Under the pieces are notes generated by a model. The model did not search any database. It saw only the letters and a list, made by a program, of their open reading frames with translations, and was not told the origin of the DNA. A stretch of DNA of 64,000 nucleotides from Leadbetterella sp964423865 (lineage in GTDB: Bacteria; Bacteroidota; Bacteroidia; Cytophagales; Spirosomataceae), in NCBI GenBank assembly GCA_964423865.1, contig CAYRGN010000014.1, positions 1 to 64,000 of the forward strand, given 5' to 3'. Of this stretch, positions 8,363-14,369 are shown piece after piece (within the stretch, counting starts at the first letter, position 1; every line of letters begins with the position of its first letter). The position numbers were made by a program, and so were the translations under genes.

Positions 8363-8990
8363 AATAATCTTCGTTTTCTACTTTCTTTAGCCATTTTACC
8401 AACGGAATACTTATCGGTAAAGCAACAACTTCCCAAACTACTTTAAATATCCAAGCCGAAAGAAATACCGTAAACATTGCAGATACGCTCATTGTTCCTG
8501 AAAAGGCGATAATGATAAAAACTGACGTATCAACGGCTTGCCCCAAAATAGTTGAAAATATAAACCGAACAGGCATTGCCTTACCTTGCTGTTTCAATTT
8601 CATTTTTGCCATTGTGAAAGAGTTTACAAACTCGCCACACAAGTATGCCGTGATTGATGCTATTGCAATTCTCCAAACCTTACCCAAAATGGTTTCAAAT
8701 GCAGCTTGGTCTTGCCAGAAACTGGCAGGTTCTAAATGTTTGGCAATTTCTAACGACACAACTAAAATGAGTAGAGAGAAAAAGCCCGCCCAAATAGCCT
8801 TTCTGCTTTGGCTGTAACCGTACACTTCCGTGAAAATGTCACCAAAAACGTAAACAATCGGGAACAGAATAATGCCCGCAGGAAAAGCGGTACTTCCGAT
8901 TTGGAACAACTTTGTGTCCAAAATGTTTGAGATAACAAGGGCTGCACAAAAAATGCCTGTTATGAAAGAGAAATATTTGTAATGCTTCAT
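8322..8990 (-). CDS. yhhQ: YhhQ/VUT-family queuosine precursor transporter
   Basis: 222-residue inner-membrane protein with about six hydrophobic segments and the family signature TEVYGYSQSRKAIW after the third. E. coli YhhQ imports the queuosine precursors preQ0 and preQ1. It is the first gene of a tight operon with a methyltransferase, folE and an unknown protein. I looked upstream for a preQ1-type riboswitch and saw no convincing one. The 330 bp between this gene and site C carries no supported gene. Confidence 0.85.
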   Translation of the reverse strand: MKHYKYFSFITGIFCAALVISNILDTKLFQIGSTAFPAGIILFPIVYVFGDIFTEVYGYSQSRKAIWAGFFSLLILVVSLEIAKHLEPASFWQDQAAFETILGKVWRIAIASITAYLCGEFVNSFTMAKMKLKQQGKAMPVRFIFSTILGQAVDTSVFIIIAFSGTMSVSAMFTVFLSAWIFKVVWEVVALPISIPLVKWLKKVENEDYYDDNTNFNPFKIS

Positions 8991-9318
8991 TTGTATATTA
9001 TTTTACGATACAAAGAAAATAAATAAAATCGCTCAAATTCGGTAAGATAACTTTTTCAAAAAGTTAGGTCAGCTGTGGAACTGTGTCTTTCAAAGAGCGT
9101 TGGCAAGATTTAGCTCTTTTGGTTTTGCGAAGCGTTGGCTTGTGTGTCGGGCAAAACCAAATGTGCTAAATGTGCGGTTGGCATAAAATTAAAAAACAAA
9201 AAATGCGGGTCGGCAAAAAATAAAACTTCTTTGTGTTGGCTGTCGTGTCTGCTTTGTCGTCTTTCTTGTTTTTGGTGTGTCTGTTGATGTTTGCACGGTC
9301 GCCCATAGGGTTTCCGCT
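8991..9318. other. Noncoding leader region of the large cassette
   Basis: This stretch between yhhQ and recombination site C has no supported gene. It contains short inverted repeats: AAAGAGC (9092-9098) with GCTCTTT (9113-9119), and TTGGTTTTGC (9119-9128) with GCAAAACCAA (9151-9160). These may be transcription terminators or remnants of an eroded site. The other cassettes have only 30-52 bp here, so this one may have lost a small gene. Confidence 0.5.
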
Positions 9319-9447
9319 AACGGGCCGCGTATTGGCGATGGGCGGGATTTTTAGCACTGACGTTTAATCGAAGAACAGAAGTTGAATTTATCACTTCCGT
9401 TGATACGAAGCCGTTCAGCCCGCCTATTGCCAATACGATGTTGTGCG
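9319..9447 (-). repeat. attC-like palindromic recombination site (site C)
   Basis: Imperfect palindrome with arms CGTATTGGCGATGGGCGGG (9328-9346) and CCCGCCTATTGCCAATACG (9419-9437), which have two mismatches. Minus-strand outer boxes are CGCACAAC (plus 9440-9447) and GTTAGCGGA (plus 9313-9321). The centre is almost identical to that of site E, including TTTAGCACTGA, TTTAATCGAAGAAC and CACTTCCGTTGATAC. The outer boxes differ from those of site E, as expected if boxes travel with the cassettes. Confidence 0.82.
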
Positions 9448-9458
9448 TTCGTTTTTTG

Positions 9459-10037
9459 TCATAGTAAATATGGAATTAACGCCTTTGTCTGGTTTTTGTA
9501 TTCCGTATATTTCGTTCCAAAAGTTTCGGTCAGCAATTTTTCTTCTTTCTTTAGTTTTAACCATAATGATACAAAAACTATTAACACAGCTATTATTGCT
9601 CTATAGTCGCCAACAATTATTGCGTTTCCAATAAATAGAAACAAAAGTCCTGTATAAATTGGGTGTCGGAGAATCTTATAAATTCCGTTCTGTATTAATT
9701 GGTGGTCTTCCTTTTTTTGTATTGACAAACTCCAATTTTTACCAAGTATATATCTAGATGTGCAAGCTATTATTGCACCGATTACGGAAATTAAAAGTCC
9801 AATAGTTCCAATAAAATTAGAATGTTCAACAAAATTCTCTCTTAACCAACTATGTCCGAACCAATCTCCTGGCCCTAATAGCAAAATCGCGATAATTAGG
9901 GGTAGCCAATATTGAACAAATCGTTTAAAAAAGGTTTCTTGATGTTCGACTTTTTTTGCATTAAGTCCTGAAATAAACCAATAAGTCAAAACTATTAACC
10001 AAGTTACTTTAAGTCCAATTTTAATGTACTCACTCAT
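9459..10037 (-). CDS. Isoprenylcysteine carboxyl methyltransferase-like membrane protein
   Basis: 192-residue membrane protein with about five hydrophobic segments. The C-terminal half fits the ICMT/PEMT methyltransferase superfamily: NGIYKILRHPIYTG is the typical SAM-binding R-HP-Y signature, followed by KKEEKLLTETFG and a closing Tyr-Lys-rich segment. Bacterial members methylate lipids or other small substrates, and the substrate here is unknown. It is the only gene of its 0.76-kb cassette and starts 43 bp after the recombination core at 10078-10080. Confidence 0.82.
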   Translation of the reverse strand: MSEYIKIGLKVTWLIVLTYWFISGLNAKKVEHQETFFKRFVQYWLPLIIAILLLGPGDWFGHSWLRENFVEHSNFIGTIGLLISVIGAIIACTSRYILGKNWSLSIQKKEDHQLIQNGIYKILRHPIYTGLLFLFIGNAIIVGDYRAIIAVLIVFVSLWLKLKKEEKLLTETFGTKYTEYKNQTKALIPYLL

Positions 10038-10077
10038 ATTTCATTCTTAATTAATTTCGTTCTCTAAAATGACGCAC

Positions 10078-10206
10078 AACGGTGCGGGGCTTGGCGTAGT
10101 GGGGGATTAGAAGAACGAAACTTTCAACTTGCACGAAAGTTTATTAGATGAACAAACTTTCAATTTACCACTTCGCCCGCCATTACGCCAAACCGATGTT
10201 AGCGGC
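10078..10206 (-). repeat. attC-like palindromic recombination site (site D)
   Basis: Palindrome with arms CGGGGCTTGGCGTAGTGGGGG (10085-10105) and CCCGCCATTACGCCAAACCG (10176-10195), the same arm type as site B. Minus-strand outer boxes are GCCGCTAAC (plus 10198-10206) and GTTGTGCGT (plus 10072-10080). Inside are short direct and inverted copies of GAAACTTTCAA and CAAACTTTCAA. Confidence 0.8.
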
Positions 10207-10213
10207 TGTATTT

Positions 10214-10441
10214 TCAATGGTCTGTTTGATTTTCCTCGTCAACGGTAATGGTTATTTTATTCTTTTCCTGTTTTACTTTAATTGTCTGCCCATGCTCAAA
10301 GCCAATATCCTGCAACCATTTTCCACAGAGCCGAATTTCGGGGAATATGATTGGACGCCAAGAATTGACACGCTCAAAGTATTTTGGATAGACCTTTAAA
10401 TGTCTTTCATCTTTTTGTTGAATTTTTTTTTCTTGCTCCAT
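10214..10441 (-). CDS. SymE-like toxin
   Basis: 75-residue protein resembling the SymE toxin family (AbrB-like fold, type I toxin-antitoxin). The signature is FPEIRLCGKWLQDIGFEHG followed by TIKVKQEKNKITI, matching the SymE P-x-I-x-L-x-GKWL-x-x-x-GF pattern. SymE of E. coli is SOS-induced and condenses nucleic acid. An AT-rich palindrome and a divergent XRE regulator gene lie immediately upstream, so control may be by that regulator rather than an antisense RNA. Its stop lies 8 bp from the site D outer box, so it closes its cassette. Confidence 0.75.
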   Translation of the reverse strand: MEQEKKIQQKDERHLKVYPKYFERVNSWRPIIFPEIRLCGKWLQDIGFEHGQTIKVKQEKNKITITVDEENQTDH

Positions 10442-10460
10442 GACAATAATTTCTTGCTAC

Positions 10461-10481
10461 AATATTATAATAAATAATATT
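10461..10481. promoter_or_regulatory. Candidate operator between SymE-like and XRE genes
   Basis: Perfect 8-bp inverted repeat AATATTAT (10461-10468) and ATAATATT (10474-10481) with a 5-bp spacer, in the 148-bp divergent interval. It lies 20 bp upstream of the SymE-like start codon. It is a plausible binding site for the divergent XRE protein, although AT-rich DNA makes chance palindromes more likely. Confidence 0.4.
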
Positions 10482-10589
10482 ATTATGCAAATAATAGTGC
10501 ATGAAAATATAATTTATTGCCGTTTGGATATGATTTTCAAGTCTTTAGAATTTTACGATATTTGCAGGAAACGTCAATAAATTAGCATT

Positions 10590-10799
10590 GTGTCGAAAGT
10601 AAACTTAAATAGAATAAAGTCTGTTCTGGCTGAAAAGAACAAAAGCAGCAAGGATTTAGCCAGTCATTTGGGTAAGACCGAGTCAACTGTTTCTCGTTGG
10701 TGTACAAATGAAGTCCAGCCGTCCATTGAAACACTTTACGAAATCTCGAAGTTTTTGAAAGTAGATATTCGGGAATTGTTGGTGTCAACAGCAAAGTAG
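10590..10799 (+). CDS. XRE-family helix-turn-helix regulator
   Basis: 69-residue protein consisting of a single HTH_3 domain. The recognition helix region is SKDLASHLGKTESTVSRW, followed by the usual PSIETLYEISKFL helix. The start codon is GTG. It is the only plus-strand gene in the cassette array and diverges from the SymE-like gene, which suggests that it has its own promoter. A role as antitoxin or repressor of the SymE-like gene is inferred from position. Confidence 0.82.
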   Translation: MSKVNLNRIKSVLAEKNKSSKDLASHLGKTESTVSRWCTNEVQPSIETLYEISKFLKVDIRELLVSTAK

Positions 10800-10809
10800 C
10801 AATTACTAC

Positions 10810-11664
10810 TTATTCATTATACGCAGTAAACTCCATCGTAAAAGCACCCTCGGTTAATAATTCGAGGTCGTTTTGCCCAATTAACTGTATTGATGAAGTG
10901 AAATTTTCCGTACCGTACTTGTCACCAAATACTTTCTCAAAAATTTGTCCTTTAAGTATTCTTTTATTTGAGGTATTTCCCAATTTATAATAAACATACG
11001 AAGTGGAAAAATTGCCAATTACATCAGCAGCTTGAACTGCAAGAGAATTTTGGTCTTTCAATACAAAAATTCCACCACCCTCAAGTTGCGGTGAATTTGC
11101 AAATTGAATTTTCCTATATGCATTATACAGTTTAGTCATTAAAAAGTCAGCCGTAAAATTGTGCCCTTTTATTACAGTATCAAGATGAGGGAATTTTTCT
11201 TTAACACTGTCGCTGTCAACTTCTATTACTAACTCATTGTTATTGCCGAAATGATTAACAAGTCTCATAAATGAAAAAAGTCCTGGCGTCAATTGTTTGC
11301 AGACATTAATTAAATCGGCATTTGTCACACCGACCTGAGTAAACACATTTGTTGTTACTCTTTCACAAAAACCTAAATATTGTTGCTTCCATGTTTCGCT
11401 ATTCAATGTGCAACTTAAAATTGTCGGTACAGAACTCTCTGCATACTTTCTTATGATACGTAAAAACTGTTCGTATTCGTCAGCTTGGTCTGTCTTGAAT
11501 TTTTTTCCGTGAAAAGAAGTTAGTTTAGTTGTTTCGGCTAAAAGTGCTTTTACTTCAACTTCAAATTTTACATATTCTGTCTGGGGTATACAGAAGTAAC
11601 ACCAACCATCAGATTTTTGTGTTTCTGTCGCTATTTCATCGAGTCCTGCTATTAACTTTGTCAT
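10810..11664 (-). CDS. DUF3800-like protein (tentative)
   Basis: 284-residue soluble protein. The pattern of an N-terminal Asp/Glu (AGLDEIATE), SFHGKKFKT in the first third, and a C-terminal SLAVQAADVIGNF segment recalls DUF3800 proteins, which have an RNase H-like fold and end with a Q-x-ADL motif. The match is by eye and not secure. It starts 44 bp after the recombination core of site E and is the first gene of its cassette. The XRE gene converges on it, with 10 bp between stop codons. Confidence 0.6.
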   Translation of the reverse strand: MTKLIAGLDEIATETQKSDGWCYFCIPQTEYVKFEVEVKALLAETTKLTSFHGKKFKTDQADEYEQFLRIIRKYAESSVPTILSCTLNSETWKQQYLGFCERVTTNVFTQVGVTNADLINVCKQLTPGLFSFMRLVNHFGNNNELVIEVDSDSVKEKFPHLDTVIKGHNFTADFLMTKLYNAYRKIQFANSPQLEGGGIFVLKDQNSLAVQAADVIGNFSTSYVYYKLGNTSNKRILKGQIFEKVFGDKYGTENFTSSIQLIGQNDLELLTEGAFTMEFTAYNE

Positions 11665-11705
11665 TGTAATTTTTTAGTTTTCCCGTCTGTCTTAATATTG
11701 CCGCT

Positions 11706-11834
11706 AACGAGCCGCGTATTGGCGATGGGCGGGATTTTTAGCACTGAACTTTAATCGAAGAACGAAAGTTGAATTTTGCACTTCCGTTGATACAAAGCCG
11801 CTCAGCCCGCCTATTGCCAATACGATGTTGGCGG
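11706..11834 (-). repeat. attC-like palindromic recombination site (site E)
   Basis: Near-duplicate of site C in its interior: arms CGTATTGGCGATGGGCGGG and CCCGCCTATTGCCAATACG, plus TTTAGCACTGA, TTTAATCGAAGAAC and CACTTCCGTTGATAC. Minus-strand outer boxes are ACCGCCAAC (plus 11827-11835) and GTTAGCGGC (plus 11700-11708). The trailing box is the exact reverse complement of the leading edge of cassette 1 at 13035-13043. Confidence 0.82.
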
Positions 11835-11842
11835 TTCGTTGT

Positions 11843-12445
11843 TTATTCATTCGGTTTTGCTAATTTATAAGTAAATTCTGTTTTTTTATTTGTTAAGTCC
11901 CACGTTGAAATTTCGTCAAGCACTTTGTCTCTATGTTTTTTGCTAATGTCCCGAAGTGCGTTGCCAACTGATTTTCGTAAGTATTCGCTGTCGTTCGATT
12001 TATGTTCACTGATAATTTGTATCGCAACTGTCGGATTGTCTTTAAAATATGGTCGGCTTGTCCAAATGCGAAATCCTTCAATAACTGCTCGTTTGGCATT
12101 CGGATTTTTGCCTGATAGCCATTTTTTAATTGTCGGCAAAGTTTTTTCATAGCCGATTGTCTTGCAATAATGGTCAAATGCTTTTGCTAACATTTCTTGC
12201 ACTCGCCAATTTGTGTCGTCTGCTACTTTTGTTTCAAGAAGTTTAAGAGCTTTTATATTATAGGTTGAAAGTTGTCCTAAAAGATAAGTCGCCAACATTC
12301 TAATTTGATAAGTGTCGTTAGTTATAAATTTTGTCGCAAGGTCAAAATGGTTTTGTGTGTTGTCAGCCAAAATACTGTCGCCTGCTTCAACAATATGTTT
12401 GAAACCGTGTTCAATTTTCTTTATGTCGTCAATGAGTTTTTTCAT
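11843..12445 (-). CDS. HEAT-repeat DNA alkylation repair-like (AlkD) protein
   Basis: 200-residue all-helical protein starting at MKKLIDDIKK; the frame is open further upstream, but that part overlaps the reductase gene. Helical repeats such as RMLATYLLGQLS, WRVQEMLAKAFDHYC, AKRAVIEGFRIWTS and LRKSVGNALRDISKKH match the AlkD/HEAT family of DNA glycosylase-like proteins. AlkD removes bulky cationic alkyl bases. Catalytic residues cannot be confirmed by eye. Its ATG overlaps the end of the reductase gene by 17 bp, so the two form one operon and one cassette. Confidence 0.72.
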   Translation of the reverse strand: MKKLIDDIKKIEHGFKHIVEAGDSILADNTQNHFDLATKFITNDTYQIRMLATYLLGQLSTYNIKALKLLETKVADDTNWRVQEMLAKAFDHYCKTIGYEKTLPTIKKWLSGKNPNAKRAVIEGFRIWTSRPYFKDNPTVAIQIISEHKSNDSEYLRKSVGNALRDISKKHRDKVLDEISTWDLTNKKTEFTYKLAKPNE

Positions 12446-12992
12446 TTTGTGTCGGTTCGTAATAAAGTAAAATTGCTCCGTTAATGAAGTTTTTAGTCTT
12501 TTTGAGTTTAAAAATTGTCCTATCGTTAATATCCTCAAATAATGACAACCCTTTTCCTGCAATAACAGGCTGAATACAAAGTTGTAATTCGTCAATTAAA
12601 TTCAAGTTCAATAACTGTATAATTAAACTGCGACTTCCAACAAAAATGTCTTTTCCCGATTGCTGTTTGAGTTCCAAAACTTCTTCTTCAAGGTTTCGAC
12701 TTGCTAATTTTGCACTTTTCCAATCTACATTTTTAAGTGTATGAGAAAAAACAATTTTTTGGATTTTGTCAATAGCTGTAGCAAAGTCATTCATTGATTT
12801 TTCTTCCGAAGGCTTTTCTAAAATCGTTCGCCAAAATTCCATAAGTTGATATGTTGTCCGTCCATAAAGAATAACACCTGCGTTGTCCAAAAGGTTAGTG
12901 TAGTGTTGATGTATTTCTTCGTCTGCTATTCCCGCAGTATGGTCGCAGTTTCCGTCAATAGTTGTGTTGAATGCCGCAATTACTTTTCTCAT
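12429..12992 (-). CDS. Dihydrofolate reductase / RibD C-terminal family protein
   Basis: 187-residue protein of the RibD C-terminal/DHFR-like family. Family features are the start MRKVIAAFNTTIDGNCD, the LYGRTTYQLMEFW segment, KIVFSHTL, IFVGSRSLIIQLL and the LIDELQLCIQPVIAGKG stretch, which in relatives frames the NADPH-binding cleft. The physiological substrate of this subgroup is generally unknown. It is the first cassette gene after the recombinase and starts 51 bp from the half-site at 13041-13043, the position of the first expressed gene in an integron. Confidence 0.85.
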   Translation of the reverse strand: MRKVIAAFNTTIDGNCDHTAGIADEEIHQHYTNLLDNAGVILYGRTTYQLMEFWRTILEKPSEEKSMNDFATAIDKIQKIVFSHTLKNVDWKSAKLASRNLEEEVLELKQQSGKDIFVGSRSLIIQLLNLNLIDELQLCIQPVIAGKGLSLFEDINDRTIFKLKKTKNFINGAILLYYEPTQNEKTH

Positions 12993-13030
12993 ATTTTCAT
13001 TTTGTCAGTCTGTTTCGTGGGTCGTCCTAC

Positions 13031-13189
13031 AATGACCGCCAACTCATAAATATACGAACATTCTGAATACAAATTAACTAATTTTGAATTTCTGATAAAT
13101 AATTGCTTAAGAGTAATCTATATTGATTTCTTCGTTCGTAAATTGTATTGTTTTTGATATTTTAAATTGTTCCACAAAGCGATATAACA
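13031..13189 (-). promoter_or_regulatory. attI-like half-site and recombinase/cassette promoter region
   Basis: The minus-strand sequence GTTGGCGGT (plus 13035-13043) opens cassette 1. Unlike the other junctions, no palindrome lies on the recombinase side, as expected for an attI-type primary site. The remaining 146 bp to the recombinase start is AT-rich. TATATTTA (7 of 8 matches to TAnnTTTG, minus strand, plus 13049-13056) is a possible cassette promoter element, with a TTTG 15 bp upstream instead of the usual 19-20 bp. Neither promoter is firm. Confidence 0.45.
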
Positions 13190-14275
13190 ATGAAAAATGC
13201 GCATTTACTTTTTGACCCTTCACCATACATTTATGAGTTGGGTGTACTGGAGAAGCAGGATGTAATTTGGATCATCTTCCCCTACGATTTCAAAAGGAAA
13301 GAGATTTTAAAAAGGGACCTGAAGGCCCATTGGAGCCCGGAGCACAAAAAATGGTACGTACCGGATATAAAACGTTTTCGTGACCTGTTTGCACTTCCGC
13401 CCAAATACTTTACCACGGCGCTCTATTCAAAAGTGGATGAAAATAACAGGAAGGCCCTGGATCGCTATGTTCAACAACTGATCCTAAGTGGGTATAGTCC
13501 CAATACCATTAAGACCTATAGCCAGGAGTTTATTCAACTACTGGTACTTTTGAAAAGCCTTCCAGTGAATGAGCTAACTCCTGAACGCTTGAGATCCTAC
13601 TTTTTATATTGTATTCAAAAGCTACAACTTTCGGAAAATCTGATCCATAGCCGTATTAACGCCGTAAAGTTTTATTTTGAAAAAGTATTGAAAAAAGAAA
13701 GGTTCTTTCTTGATATTCCCCGGCCTCAGAAACCGAGCCTGTTACCCAAAGCGGTATCTACACAGACCATTAGGAAGGTTTTAAAATTTACCACAAATCT
13801 TAAGCATTGTGTGATGCTGAAACTTTGCTATGGTATGGGACTTCGTGTAAGCGAGCTGGTGAATTTGAGGATTTCTGATATTGATAGCGAACGTATGCAG
13901 GTGTTGATTAAGAGAGGGAAAGGCAAAAAAGATCGGTATGTGGTGCTGCCCGAATCGGTTTTGAGTGATTTAAGGAAATATTATATCCAATATCAACCTG
14001 ACGATTTTCTCTTCGAGGGACAGCGCGGTGGACAATATTCCGTAAGGAGTGTACAACAAGTATTTCATACAGCGCTTAAAAAAGCCGGAATAAAAAACAA
14101 GGTGGGAATACACAGTCTCAGACATTCGTACGCTACCCATCTGATAGAACAGGGAACGGATATTCGGTTTGTTCAGGATCTTCTAGGCCACCAAAGCGTG
14201 AAAACCACTATGCGTTATACGGCCTTAACCGATGCCACCAAGCGAAAAATAAAAAGTCCCTTGGATCACTTATAG
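13190..14275 (+). CDS. Tyrosine recombinase with N-terminal DUF5710-like domain
   Basis: 361-residue site-specific recombinase. Catalytic residues are visible: R219 (GMGLRVSEL), Lys in GKGKKDR (about 244-247), H308 and R311 (HSLRH), H334 (LLGH) and nucleophile Y343 (MRYT). The SAM-like core-binding domain spans about 88-170. The first ~80 residues are extra: a segment including AHWSPEHKKWYVPD (46-59) resembles the small DUF5710/HARP-like W-x-P-x-x-K-x-WYVP module. The insertion that marks integron IntI proteins before the HxxR motif is not seen, so this is XerC/D-like. It is transcribed away from the palindrome-bounded cassettes, as intI is in integrons. Its codon use and GC content look intermediate between cassettes and chromosome. 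Confidence 0.9.
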   Translation: MKNAHLLFDPSPYIYELGVLEKQDVIWIIFPYDFKRKEILKRDLKAHWSPEHKKWYVPDIKRFRDLFALPPKYFTTALYSKVDENNRKALDRYVQQLILSGYSPNTIKTYSQEFIQLLVLLKSLPVNELTPERLRSYFLYCIQKLQLSENLIHSRINAVKFYFEKVLKKERFFLDIPRPQKPSLLPKAVSTQTIRKVLKFTTNLKHCVMLKLCYGMGLRVSELVNLRISDIDSERMQVLIKRGKGKKDRYVVLPESVLSDLRKYYIQYQPDDFLFEGQRGGQYSVRSVQQVFHTALKKAGIKNKVGIHSLRHSYATHLIEQGTDIRFVQDLLGHQSVKTTMRYTALTDATKRKIKSPLDHL

Positions 14276-14369
14276 TTAGTTCGCACCCCTTGTAGTCCGA
14301 TATCTCCTTTCTGAGCATAGCGAGTGAACAAACACTTCCTGTATGCAAGCGGCAACGAATACGCATCTT

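Noticed and set aside
8991..9060. preQ1 riboswitch upstream of yhhQ
   Set aside because: No convincing hairpin plus A-rich tail pseudoknot could be read in the leader.
10148..10399. Plus-strand open frame across site D
   Set aside because: It starts inside the palindrome and is antisense to the SymE-like gene.
910..11834. The palindromes as ordinary Rho-independent terminators or CRISPR-like repeats
   Set aside because: They are about 130 bp with long spaced arms, no T-run, conserved outer AAC...GTT boxes and unit-specific ends; there are no short regular repeats with spacers.
13190..14275. The recombinase as a classical IntI integrase
   Set aside because: The IntI-specific insertion before the HxxR motif is not seen and the N-terminus has an unrelated extra module.
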